A stretch of DNA of 64,000 nt from Lithospermum erythrorhizon (GCA_019722365.1 JADFUC010000018.1:1-64000); one strand, 5' to 3'; shown: positions 50,622 through 62,215, counted from the stretch's first letter. Translations and numbers: made by a program. The notes: generated by a model not told the origin, from the sequence alone.

Positions 50622-51039
50622 TGATATACATTCACACATACACAATTACACAAACATACAAAATGACTTCAAATAATCTATATATAGTATTTTTGCATAA
50701 AATCTTCATAAAAGCTGACAAATTTGCATCAATAAAAGAAAATTAAGCTTTATTCAAGTCAACTCAAAAGTAAATGGGAAAAAAATAAAAATTCAGCAAT
50801 AAATGAAAAAAGGGAAAAAATTGTTTATAAACTAAATAGCTAAAAACCCAAAAGGTGAATTTGTTCCAAAAGGAAATGATATTAGATACCAAAAAGATTG
50901 ATTTTTTAAAGTTGAAATATTTGACAAAATGAATAAAGGAAGAAGAATGATGAGTAGAGATTTGAAAGTTCAACAGCGTGGTGCTTGGTTAGTCAAAGCT
51001 TCTTTCTTTTTCCAACAAAATGTATTTAATACTCCGTCT
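50622..51039 (-). other. Upstream region of the SERK gene
   Basis: AT-rich sequence that should hold the promoter and leader. No other gene is supported. The hAT-like GC-rich terminus begins near 51040. Confidence 0.5.
50678..50687 (-). promoter_or_regulatory. Possible TATA box of the SERK gene
   Basis: CTATATATAG lies 57 bases upstream of the start codon on the minus strand. If used it would give a leader of only about 30 bases, which is short for a SERK mRNA, so a more distant promoter with a longer leader remains possible. Confidence 0.35.
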
Positions 51040-52680
51040 AGACGTGTCCAGGGGCCGGTAGGATGGCTGATCGGCGGCGGCCGGAGTTCGAGCCGTTATT
51101 ACGGGCCGGGCGGCCCATAAACCAGTATTGGGCGTGTCGACGGCCGTTAATGCCGAGGGGCACTTGGCGTGGTAGCGTCGAATTTGAGGCGTTGCGCGTT
51201 GGAACTGATTACGAAATGAAGAATAAGCGTTCTGGCGTCGTCGAGCGTGGTAATGGCGATCTGGCAATTTATATTTTCAAGCGGTGGTGAAGATAGCGGT
51301 AGTATTATGAATAAGCATTCTGCGTCGTCGAGCGTGGTAGCGTTTATTCTTAAGCGGCCCAGTTTATATCGGATTAGCGATAGCGTTACGCGTTTATCTT
51401 GGCGTGTGCGTTATTCTGCAGGAGTCTTGACATTCACCATTATTGGCGCCATAAATAGGGAGGATATGACTTTGTTTTACCACTTGAATCTGTAATCCCC
51501 AACGCAGTAAAAGCAATTCTTGTATATTCATGGCATTCTTGATAGAAATTAAATAATTTGCATAATCATAAGTATTCTTGATCGTAGTCAAAGCGATATT
51601 TGATTCGTCGGCTTAATCTAAGTCTTGAAAGCTTGCCTTGCTCGGATTGTTATTCTACATCTTTAGTTGTTATTTGCTATATTTTGTTGTTTTTACATTT
51701 TATAATGGCCCACTAAGCGACCAATTAGTGCTACTGATTCAAATAATCTTGTTAATTTAGAAGATGATGTACTTATGAGTCCTGCAGTAATTAATTCTCA
51801 ATCCCAGTGTTAATACGGTAATAATGAGAGAAAAAGAAAAATTCATGGGTTTGGAACCACTTTGATGGCGATCGAATGAAACAAAAAGCGATTGCGCATA
51901 TTGTAAGATGGAATTAGTATGGAAAAGCGGGAGAGAGCGAGGAGTAGTACCCGGTCATTTGGGTAGACACTTAAATAACAAACATGAAATAACTAGGATA
52001 GTGTTCGGTGGGTGCTTGGGGGTATGTGAGCAACAATTAATACTCAAACCTTTGGAATTTTATTTTTAATGAGGTTTTTTATAAAATGGAGTCAATGAAA
52101 TTTGTAATTGGTAGTAATTTGCCTTTTAATTTTTTGTGATGGATGGCGTTTTATTCATTGGATTCAAAAGGCTCTTAACCCCCGAGCCCATCGTATCCCC
52201 GTTCTACTATGCGTGATGTGCCTTGAATATTTTAAAGATCAAAAGAACTTATAGGTAAGATGAATACTTTGCCTTGGAAAGTTTGTTTGGCCAGTGATAT
52301 CGGTGTGTTCGATGATTTTTGATATAATGTGTATTCACATTAGATTTAGTTGATATAGATTGGGTTTACAAGAAGAATTATATATTTTAAACTCGATTGC
52401 TAAACATAACAACGTACAAATTTCAGAAGGTATTAAATATTAACTCAAGAATATAATTGTTTGAATAAAATTGCTTCTATTTCCTTTGATAATGCATCGA
52501 CAAGCAATGTAGCTATTGACACGCTTAAAATGGAATGTAAAGCAGTTATAATGAACTCTTTCATGTTAGATGTTTATGTCATGTCTTCAATTAGTTCTTA
52601 ATGATGGATGAGTTGTTTATGATGAATTTATTCAACTTTATTAGAAAGGTTGTTCATTTGATTATCAATTAGCTTCAATT
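51040..52680 (+). pseudogene. hAT transposase fragment with BED zinc finger
   Basis: Near 51040 a GC-rich end (CAGGGGCCGG, then GGGCCGGGCGGCCC) resembles hAT termini. At 51840-52005 a SWVWNHF block and, one frame over, CAYCKMELVWKSG with GHLGRHLNNKHE form a BED finger (C-x2-C and H-x4-H). Further along, about 52300-52600, pieces such as DIDWVYKKN, SISFDNASTSNVAID and a degraded FMLDV..VMSS segment match the hAT blocks 'DxxWxLxKR', 'TLDNASxNDVAI' and 'FHVRCxxHIxNL'. The frame changes and the C-terminal dimerisation domain is missing, so it is broken and truncated. Confidence 0.75.
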
Positions 52681-52689
52681 TGAAAAAAA

Positions 52690-53254
52690 TGGGACCAAGA
52701 AGAGTTGAGGAAAGAAAAGTTGTAGGCGAAGAGGTTGCGACTAGGGAATGAAGAGAAACCGAAACAACTACTCGCGTCGCGTCGCCGCCCACCGTCGAGT
52801 CGAGACCGATGAAGGGGTGATAATGTTAAACCCCAAAAATGTAAGAGCGAGAGTTATGCGTTGATCAAAGCGGAAGTATGGAGGTAACGGGTAATATTTT
52901 GTTTGACTTATTATCGAATAACGAACTTGATATAATTTTTGTTAGTAATTGGTACTTGACATAGTCGATCAATTTCATGTCGGCAAGGTTGTTAATTTGG
53001 ATGGGGGCATGGTTGCGCGATATAATGTTAATGGTGTCCGTGGTAGTTTTACGGAACAAGATTTATTTAGGCGTTGGTATGAGTAGGGTGGATATTATGA
53101 CTACGTAGAAGGGTGGTGCAAAAAGTATCCGTTGACTAGGGAGGATTGTGCGGCGATTCTTAACAATGGTCGTAGGGCTAAGAAATCTCATATAGCGTAT
53201 AAGTACAATTTGGACGGCCTTCAAAAGATTGTTTGGAAGGTCGTTCAAAGTCAC
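52690..53254 (+). other. Unassigned segment with a protein-like frame
   Basis: The plus frame near 53070-53250 reads WCKKYPLTREDCAAILNNG and continues to IVWKVVQSH before the LTR starts at 53255. It may be coding sequence cut by the LTR insertion. I do not recognise it; a transposase or gag-like protein is possible. Confidence 0.3.
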
Positions 53255-55190
53255 TGTAATAACCCGTTACGAAAAAAAAATTTTGAACACCGATTCGCCG
53301 GTGGGACAGGGGGATAGTATAATTAATTTAGATGATAATATTATTCGTAAAATTTTTTTTCGGCGAATTACATTTATAATTTAGTAGTCTTTGCGAGGGA
53401 AGAATTTTATCTTGAAATCGGGTTAATTGGAGATTTAGGAATGCGATAAGCGGAGAATTAACGAAACCGAGCGGGACTTCTAAAGAGGTTTTAAAATATC
53501 TTGGCATAGCTTATCTTCACATCATCCTGACAACCATGATATTCATTTTTCTTGTTTTGGCGAAATTTATCCCACATAAAAAATTTCATTTTCCATTTCT
53601 CTCTTGATTGTCGCTCAGCTTCAGATCGGTTGTAGAATATCTTTACTCATCGTTCTCTTGACTTAAGGCGTTGATCGTGGAAAAGGCCGATTCGCTTGAT
53701 TGTCTTTTACTTAAGGTTTTACGGTAGCTAGCGGAGGGTGAGTACTTATATCACCATGGGTGTTACTTTACGTGCCGCTTGATTAAGATGGTATACGTAT
53801 TGTGTGTTATGATTATGAGAATGATATAAATGTAATTGTTGTGTTATGTGATTGTGTTTTACGTAGGCGTTGAAGATTCTTTGGGTAAGTAACGGCTTGA
53901 ACTCCCAACTTATATTTAGAATTACATGGCCTTGGCAGCACTATTATATTATGTGGCACTTGTCGGCGCTTTTGATATGTTTGTGGCACTTGTCGGCGAT
54001 TGTGATTGATTTCGATTGTGGGATGTTTTAGGCGTGTGTTGTATCTTGTTTGGGGGTAAGTAGTTGTTTGGGTTATGCATGAGTTTGGGCCTTGAGTATC
54101 GGGGGTGACCTACGAGTTAAGGATTACCGGGGATTAGATATTTCTCACTTAAGCTTTGCGAGGATATGTGACCTTATTAGCGCTTTATACTTGAGTGTAT
54201 AAGTGCGGTGTGCCTTATACTTAGTGTATAAGTGCGGTGTGCCTTATACTGAGTGTATAAGTGCGGTGTGCCTTATACTGTGTGTATAAGTGCGGTGTGC
54301 CTTATACTGTGTGTATAAGTGCGGTGTGCCTTATACTTAGTGTATAAGAGCGGTGTGCCTTGTACTTAGTGTATGAGTGCGGTTTTGGCCTTATACTGCG
54401 GTATAAGTGCGGGGTGATTATCGATTAGTCCATTCCTGCAGGTAGACGGATTGAGCATATGCGTTAGAGGTTGATATCTTGGTGGGGTTATGAGAGATAG
54501 GAGGTTTGATGGTAGAGTTTAGTCGTTGTTGAGTCTCTTGATGTCTAGAATTGTGTGTTCTTGAAACCTCATGATATCTGCATTGGCCAGTATGTATGAG
54601 ACTTTCTTTGGGATTCGATGTGTGACATGATTAGATAGTCACGGATATATGTGTATTTCATTCATGTGTGGCTATCATTATATTTCTTGTCTCGTTCGTA
54701 TGGTGAGTTCGCCTGTGTTAAGTTTCACTAAAACTTCGCGCTTACACCGCTGGGCGGCATTTCATTTGTGCCGGGTTGGCAGTTGAGCCAAGAGGCGTTT
54801 GGGGATTTTGTTCAGTGGCTAGGGGAGCGTCGGGTGCTTGAGAGGATCTCGCGGTCGATTTTGATGTGTTGTCAAGCATTTTTTTGATTATTTGTATTTT
54901 CCTTTGAAACTTTAGCCTTAATAAATTGTTGTCGTTTGTATTACGAATGCGGTTATGCAGTACTTACTCTCTTTTGTAGCCTTTCGGCATTACTTTATTT
55001 TGGGATATGTTGTGTATATATTTATGGGTTGGTCGTTTGATGTCATTGATGGATTATAAATTTTAAAAAATGTTTGATTTGGGAAACTTAATTGTGATCA
55101 CATTTTTTGGATGAAGCGAATTGTGTTTTTTAAATTAGATCCCGTGGGTTTGGTGACTCACGGTGTTAGGATTTAATGACTACTTTCAGG
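53255..55190 (+). mobile_element. LTR of the chromovirus-related family
   Basis: Begins TGTAATAACCCGTTA, the same start as the minus-strand LTR end at 13390, and aligns in order with 29504-31985. It includes GAGAATTAACGAAACCGAG, a leader with GGTGAGTACTTATATCACC, GGCGTTGAAGATTCTTTGGG with a GTAAGTAA, the 29-bp minisatellite and an AT-rich end before GGTGACTCACGG. No internal coding region of the element adjoins it, so it is probably a solo LTR. It separates the hAT-like segment on the left from unassigned sequence on the right. Confidence 0.65.
54183..54413 (+). repeat. 29-bp minisatellite with a hairpin unit, about 8 copies
   Basis: The unit is CTTATACTTAGTGTATAAG followed by TGCGGTGTGC. 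CTTATAC and GTATAAG are perfect inverted arms, so each unit can fold into a 7-bp stem. Eight copies are counted; the last two are diverged. Single copies of the same hairpin occur in the other LTRs of this family. Confidence 0.95.
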
Positions 55191-55970
55191 CGTGGTGATC
55201 GATGCAGCACACCCAGCAATAGTGGGGGGCGTCGGAACTTACATTTATACATGCTTTTGTCGCGTGGGCTCTTTGTTGATGAGTGTTCGGTTAATTTACC
55301 GCATATGATGATAGAACATATGACCTACCAAAAGAATAAACTCTACATCAAATCAATATGGCGTCGTCTCCCGTATGTTGGTTAATGTCCAAAATGTCCC
55401 AATTATGGAAGGTCAACAAATGGTACAATATAAGCGGGAAAGTATGATCGGAAAACAGTCGTTGCTTGCCCAGGGGTTGTATATGTGGGAGGGTGTGTTG
55501 CGTTCTAAGTGGGAAGTTTTCGAGCAATTTGAGCTCGTGAGGGATGATGTGTGGAAGTTTAACAAGTGTCGCTGATACGCCATTAGGATGGGCCTTGAAA
55601 TGTGAGAACCCAGCAACCTATCCTGACCGATTTACTGCGTCGACCGAAGCGAGGGGCCCTCTGTCTGGAACATCCGATCGAGCTTTGTTGGAGATGCTAA
55701 ACACCGGCATGAGCAAAATGTTTACCGAGATTGCGGGTATGAGGGCAGATATCAATAGGCAGGGTCTTGGGATTGATCATCTTCATGTAGTAGAGGATAT
55801 AGGGTTGATGATCTTGAGGGTATCGACGCCAGTTAATGACTCGAAGAAACACATGAGTGAATGTGTTTTTAGTTTATGTTATTATGTGCTAGGAAACAAT
55901 TATGGTTTTATTTTATTTTATGTCGTATGCGATTGTTCGAACAATTTAGTATTTATGGTTATGATTTAGT
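55176..55970 (+). pseudogene. Protein-like frames of unknown origin
   Basis: Three overlapping plus-strand frames (55176-55385, 55375-55575, 55544-55969) join into one plausible product if two frameshifts are allowed. Visible segments include YMWEGVLRSKWEVFEQF and, in the last frame, ALLEMLNTGMSKMFTEIAGM, a likely amphipathic helix or coiled coil. I do not recognise a domain. It may belong to a transposon, because it lies among LTR and hAT pieces and shows the same frame breaks. Confidence 0.3.
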
Positions 55971-56089
55971 ATTTGAACAATTCGGTTTTTATGGTTTGCA
56001 ATTTTATGTCATGTTGTTTCTATAAATGCGACTTCGAGTTTGTGTTGTTGCTAAAATGTGCATACATGTGTGCAGTTAAGCGTGCTATG

Positions 56090-56250
56090 ACATATTAACG
56101 TTACCCGTGTTAATTCCTAGATTTATCTCGTGGCTTTAACGTTAACGGCGCTACGTTAAGCGTTACCCGCGTTAATTTCGTATATTTGGACCATGTTAAT
56201 TGGATTAAGCGTTACGCGTCTAATATAGCGTGGTAGCACGTTTATTACCA
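56090..56250. repeat. Direct repeats of TTAACGTTACCCG
   Basis: TTAACGTTACCCGTGTTAATT near 56096 and TTAAGCGTTACCCGCGTTAAT near 56156 repeat at a 60-base spacing, with a third weaker form (AAGCGTTACGCGTC) near 56208. Similar words (AGCGTTACGCG) occur near 51382 on the other side of the LTR. Confidence 0.55.
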
Positions 56251-56639
56251 ACTTGAGGGTCTCGAACGAACCGGACACGAAGGCCCGATGAGCTCGAACC
56301 GGGCGGGCTAAACTCGCTGGCTATCGATTCGTTTATAAGCGGTGGTGGACACTGCATTAGACCTCACAGGGGCTTGGATGGGACTTGGGCAGACTGCAGA
56401 CTGGCCGCGAATAATACAGACTGATTCGTTACCCGTATAACTCCGTCGATGGCAAGGGATTCGACGACGGATTCGTGGCCCATTTCGTTAGTCCGTTTAA
56501 ATTTTCCGACGTTGGGCCAGCTTACTAATGAGGTGGGGTGGACTGAGATTTTAGCAAGTTCGTCTCGGCGCGCATTCGTTCTGGGTTGATTGGGCCGGTT
56601 CGAGATCGCCGACGCAGCGTTAAGTTAGTGGTTCGTTAA

Positions 56640-56935
56640 CGTAGTTGACGTTCTCTTCATTAAACCGGACATCCGGTACATAGTCTTTAAGTTGGATTCA
56701 CCTCATCTTATTAGCGGACTGACATTTGTGGTGTAACCGGACATCCGTTCTTATGCTTAGGACGTTAAGCCGTGCTTAACCGGACGTTAACCGTGTAACC
56801 GAAGATCCGTTTAAATTATAACGGGGCGTCAGGTAACTAACGCTATTTAAACATTGGTAATTGGAGTAATATAGTTGTTATTTAAGCGGACGTCCGCTTG
56901 AATAACGGACAACATCCGCTTGGAGTAACTTAGGA
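56640..56935. repeat. Cluster of CCGGACATCCG-type motifs
   Basis: At least six forms of a near-palindrome, CCGGACATCCGG, CCGGACATCCGT, CCGGACGTTAACCG, CGAAGATCCG, GCGGACGTCCGC and GGACAACATCCGC, occur within 300 bases. Clustered short motifs like these are typical of subterminal regions of hAT and CACTA elements. No terminal inverted repeat was located. Confidence 0.6.
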
Positions 56936-56999
56936 AGTCAGTTCCACAACTAGCATTTTTCCTCCTATAAATAATAACCACTACATTCTTTCATTCCTT

Positions 57000-58510
57000 A
57001 CATGAATATCATCGTTAGTTCATTTCTTTGCATAATATATATAAATCACTTGACTATTACTACTTAGATTATAAAGTTACATATGTTCAAATTGATGTAT
57101 TCCATCTTGGAGAACAAATTATTTGATCCTTTAGCATCATTATCTTCCCTACGTTTAGTTGCATTGAACATTGATACAATCATTTCATCGTATTAATTTT
57201 ATTATATTACTTATTTACTTGATAAAATCTTGTTAATATTGCAAGTTATTTATTATTTTCTCTATTAAGTTAAAATGTGTAGGTTGGGAGAATATCCAAC
57301 TTGGAATTTAGAACATTGAAAATCGTTTGGATTTCATTGATCTTCATATAACTAAACTTCCTGACATACTGTGTATATCGAGGCATCGTGACAACCCGAT
57401 CTTTCAACCAGTATCGAATATGATAGATAGAAGAATTGTGTTCTTTATTTTTATTTTCTTTTTATGAATGAACTTTGAAGACATTTTGTTACATGGATAG
57501 GATGTTTATGTTGTTTATTTTCGAGATGTTAAAACTTTGGTTCTGATGTTTGAAGTTTGTTTTGTGAATTTGTTGAATTTTTGATTTAGATATTTGTGGT
57601 TTATTTAATGGATAATGTGTGGTTTGTTTTTTTATTAAATATAAATATGTGGCTTGTGAGAAATAAGCGTTAAACTAAACATGATGTCTTGTTGGTGAGC
57701 AGGACCTCCGGTGGACTTAAGTAAGATTCGAGATTAAAACCGGCGCACTTAGTGGACGAATTAGGCCTCGATAATTCTTTGGTGTCTGCGTCTTGGCGTT
57801 CAGTAGCGATGAAGCCACATAGGTGGACATGGACATGGGTGGATTCGAGTCCGGTGCTACTTGGCGGCCCACTTAAGTTAGCCCGCATCCCAGTACTCCG
57901 TGGATTAATACTCCTCGTGGCTGACGATGGGAGTTAATTACTACTTAGCGAAGAAGTCCAGATTTGAGTCTTTACAAAGATAAGAGTCGAATTTAAAGAA
58001 AAACTATAGGCCCTTTCGATATTTTTGTCTGTCGATTGATTGTTTAGATTGAGATTTTTGTATCAAAATACTTGATTAGTTTAAACAAAAGATATTGTTT
58101 TATCCGATTACTTACATTTTTATCCTTATTAAATTCAATTCTCATCATATAGGAGTAATATTTTTATTGTCAATAATTTTTATACTCCAATGAATGATGA
58201 TGTCATTCCACTTATAATATATTTTATATTTGAAAATAACAAAAAAATTAACTACGGAGTATTATAATCAAGAAATGATTCAGTATAAAATTATTGTCAT
58301 ATTTTTCACCTCATGAATGTTTAAATTATGGTATTCATTGCCTCTTTTTCATGACTCATATTGTACTTTCTTGATTTAATGAATTGTGTTTTATGTATTG
58401 TGAATATCATAAATATATTATAATTTAACATGTTTGATATATAATTATGTAAAATGAAATTCACAAGAAGAGAAAACATTAAAGAAAGTAGACGATATCG
58501 GAAATAGATC
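57000..58510. other. Intergenic AT-rich DNA
   Basis: No gene or clear repeat is seen. Around 57660-57940 a more GC-rich patch carries open frames on both strands with no recognised motif. Confidence 0.4.
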
Positions 58511-58511
58511 A

Positions 58512-58652
58512 CCTGTTATATTTTGTGTGACATTCTCTGTTACACTTCGCTAAAATCATGAGAAATGTTTATTTTATGAATCAACACATACAAGACACAT
58601 TTCTCAATATTACGATATTGAAACAGAGAGTGTCATACAAAATGTAATAGAT
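58512..58652. mobile_element. Small inverted-repeat element (MITE-like)
   Basis: Arms 58512-58542 and 58622-58652 are inverted copies: TTATATTTTGTGTGACATTC against GAGTGTCATACAAAATGTAA, about 31 bases each with a few mismatches, around an 80-base AT-rich loop. It has no coding capacity. Target duplication not determined. Confidence 0.55.
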
Positions 58653-58854
58653 GATTCGACTCAAATCAATATCCTAAATCTAAACTCCGATTAATAATAG
58701 ATGATTCGACTCGTCGATATCCACCGTGTCCAAACTCCGATTAGCAATAGATAATTACGACTCGTCGATATCCTGCATCCCAAACTCAGCGTCATACAAA
58801 GTGTAATAGATGATTCGACTTCAAATCGATATCCTGCATCTCAACTCCAATCCG
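58644..58854. repeat. Four tandem repeats of about 50-60 bp
   Basis: Units begin TAATAGATGATTCGACTC and continue TCGATATCC and AAACTCCGATT. The first unit overlaps the right arm of the inverted-repeat element, and the third/fourth junction repeats part of that arm (GTCATACAAAGTGTAATAG), so the array seems to have grown from the edge of the element. Confidence 0.75.
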
Positions 58855-59749
58855 AATCCTTTGTTCTACTTTGTGTTGAGTCTAGTAAGATTAAAATGAG
58901 TGATCGATGAATAACTTCGAAATGTGAGAAAAAGCAAAACATTAAATAACACAAGATATTTTAAAGCGATTGGGTTGTAAACTTATGTCCGATCTTAATG
59001 TTGACTATACCGTGTTTCCTTTATGTCTGGTCTTTATGCAGTGTAGTCTGAACAATGATAAAATGCGTAATAAGCTAGAATACTTAGAATGACAACAATC
59101 TCACAGAACTCTCCTATGCAAGATGACACTTTTCTTGTATAAAAATAACTCTATTTCTTTTTCTCACTTAACAAATATATGAAAATCCAAAACTCATGAA
59201 TATAACCTAAATCTTCCATGATCAATTAGCAATACTTGATTGCCGCTAATTATCTCAAGCGCCTTAGGCTTTCCTTGCAGCATCTTGATTGTGTTGTGCA
59301 AACAATATCTGATTATTCCCCGATTGATTGCTCCCTGTAATCTCATCAATCATGTCTTGATTATTCTTTGATTATTTCCTTGTTGTCTTCAATGGCTAGA
59401 AGACGAATCTCATTGATCCTCTCTTTAATGCTTCATCATTGATCCTCCTTATATGCTAAGACCGCAATCCGATCATAGAATATCTCTCTTTTGCCGTTTC
59501 TTTGCATTGCTTTCACTTGACGTTAACTCGCCCGATTTCATTTGTCGTGATTCAATTTTGTCTTGATTGTCTTGCATAAACTCCAAAGTTTCTACCTATA
59601 AAACATATTTTAACACTTTCTAGGACTCTCTTTATAAGATTATAATCATTAGTATTCTTATCTTAAATGTTATCCCCTAAAAATTAACAACAAATTTATT
59701 ATCTCTAAACTCACAAATAGGGAGCTGATAAATGCCGATTTCAAAATTA
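58855..59749. other. Intergenic region
   Basis: Around 59230-59560 short words built on CTTGATT and CATTGATCC recur without regular spacing. No gene is supported. Confidence 0.4.
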
Positions 59750-62180
59750 CTAAATTACTACCGGTGGCATCCTCGGCAGTCTATGAAAGCGAAAGAAAAA
59801 CTTAGATCTCGGGGAAAAGACTACGACAACCTGACTCAAGAAAACAACGGCCAGACACGCTAACCCGCGCGAACTGACCAAATGTCGAAACTGCGCTCAC
59901 GATGCAAAATTGTAGCGACACGCATGCAGGTCGTGCAGCCCCGAGGTTAGAATGGGTCAAGTCACCAATCGATGGATGACCCCCGAATTCAAAAGATGCA
60001 CGTCACGAAACAACACAATAAAAAGAATATCTGACGGACAAAGAACAATTTTTAAGAAAAGAATCCGTCAGCTGTGTTTCTAACCAGAGAAATAGCAATA
60101 GATATCTGACAATCTCTCGTATGCTGACATATCAACATCTGATAGTCAATCCCAAAATAACGACAATATAGTAACCGACTACAATCCAAAAAACAATTTG
60201 TGAGGATCAAGCGCCTTGACCGCTGAGCTCTGAACCGCGATCACTCGAGCAAGCCAGCGATACCGCGCCTGTCGACTGGCATTGAAAATGCATGCCATGA
60301 AAAGGTGTAACTGCGAAGCTTAGTGAATATATACCTCGTAGTGAAATTAACCCCCGATCCGCAGCGATGTAATAAAGCAGTTAATCCACATAAAATAGAT
60401 ACGTAGTACATGGAAATGTTTCAACTTAAGATAAGTGTTATGAAGTTACTAGCAATTTCCTTATCAGGATTCGTATGTTCATAAATTAAATCGCTATCGT
60501 AAACATTCAAAATAATGGCAATCAACAATAACATTCGTACATTTCAAGAAAAGGCGCAATAATACCCAACAACTTACCATTACTCTGTCAGTATGAAATG
60601 CGGCCTTCGCAACTAACAACTAATCAACGAGTCCACAACTCGACCCAACAAGCATAATACTACTCGATCATGACTAAACCGCTCGATCATTCCGGCAACT
60701 CATCGACTCGGCAACTCAATCAACTACGACAAGCTTTTATCAACTTCGGCAATTCAATCAACTCAACATAAATTGGTTTCACAAACTAATGCGCATATAA
60801 TCAATCTCGACTTGCGGGGAGAACTTGCCCGTCGACGTAATTTGTCGTAGAATGCCGTAGCAGTGCAGAGAAAATACACCCGCTATACGAAGTATAAGGT
60901 AAATACGGATAATACAACTCGACATACATCATTGACTCATGTCTGACTCATCTAATGCATTTCGACATTACCTCAGAAACACTATCTGACTACGTGAAAC
61001 CACAGACACGACCCAATGACTCAACCAATAATTCATATTCAACATACGATTTAACCTGAAAATCATACTGCAATGCATATACGCAATCAAGTAGTTAATC
61101 GGCTTCCGTGAGATAAATACTACTTGGCTAGCAAATAATAGCGCCCGCTAATTAGTTATTTGTCGTTTCCCAGCTCCTTTGTCCACAAAACGCCCCAAAG
61201 AAATACTATTACTACTTACTCTGATCATAACCAGATTTTAGTATTTTAACTATCGACTTCTGACGATTATAGTTATCAACACTTGACTCGGTGATAATAT
61301 TACTCTGTGCGTTTAACGACAAAAAAACAGAAATTCCAACCACCCCAATCGCTAATCCATCGGCCCTCCCTTTTGATTCAGCCTTTAAACAACTTAATCA
61401 ATCTAACAATGATTCCCCAATCCATTAATCCATATAATCAACCTTCATTCAAAACCAATTACTACTCACTTACAAAACCTAACTAAATAATATTCTCTTC
61501 ATTGACATCAAACATCCTATACTCCAAAACAACTATATTAAGATCTCAAAACATGTGATACAATTTAAAAGAAGTTTAGAAAAGTTAACCTAAAAAGTCA
61601 ACTAATACGATCAACATATTTTCAACCTCTAAATCAATTATAATCACTACCCAGACACATAATTCAGAGCCTAGAGGATACTTAAAAACTTTTAAATTCA
61701 AAACCAAAAATGCAACTAAAGTCAACCTCTCCAAAAACTTAAGAAAACATCACAAAGCTTCAAACTTTCTTACCTCGGAAGATGCGGAATGTTGAGGAGA
61801 AGATGAAAATCAACTTTTAATGTCTTGAGCCACAAAGAATTGGAAGAAATGGAAGAAAAATTTCAAGGGGGAATCTCGGCCAAATGGGGGAAAGGGGGAT
61901 GGGTTTGGATGAAGATGATGAATAGTGGTGGTAGTTGAGATATTTAGAGGGGAAAAATTAAGTTTCGTTCGGTTTGGGTTAATTTCTCTATTTCCGTGCC
62001 CAAATCTCAATGAAACCGTTTCAAATGTATTTCCCACAGAGGCTTATATTCTTTATAAATGCCATGCACAAATCTCGATATATCGATACTATTCGAGAAT
62101 TATAAGATATGTCTCCGGGTCCCGCGCTGACCGATAAATATAATTTAATAAAATCGCTTAGGCGTAGCAGGTTGTGTCTA
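59750..62180 (-). repeat. 3' LTR of the second chromovirus copy
   Basis: As reverse complement this matches the nested LTR at 10939-13180 over most of its length. Its first part (61740-62170) also carries the TTACCTCGGAAGATGCGGAAT block found in the LTRs of the first chromovirus. On the minus strand that block reads as an exon end with a good donor, CCGAGGTAAGAAAG. It therefore links the short LTR type (1 kb) and the long LTR type (2.2-2.5 kb) of this family. Confidence 0.65.
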
Positions 62181-62184
62181 CCCG

Positions 62185-62215
62185 CTAATAAGAATTTCGG
62201 CCCGAAATTCTGACT
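62185..62215 (-). other. Polypurine-like tract beside the 3' LTR
   Basis: On the minus strand AGAATTTCGGGCCGAAATTC precedes TTATTAGCGGGTAG at the LTR start. The same arrangement is seen at 6505-6535 in the first copy. It matches the end-of-pol plus polypurine tract layout of Tekay-like chromoviruses. Confidence 0.5.

Noticed and set aside
54183..54413. CRISPR-like array
   Set aside because: Contiguous 29-bp tandem units without unique spacers, in a plant LTR; a minisatellite.
29504..55190. The plus-strand LTRs at 29.5 and 53.3 kb as the two ends of one element
   Set aside because: They enclose four intact host genes over 24 kb and no retrotransposon internal domains; two solo LTRs are far more likely.
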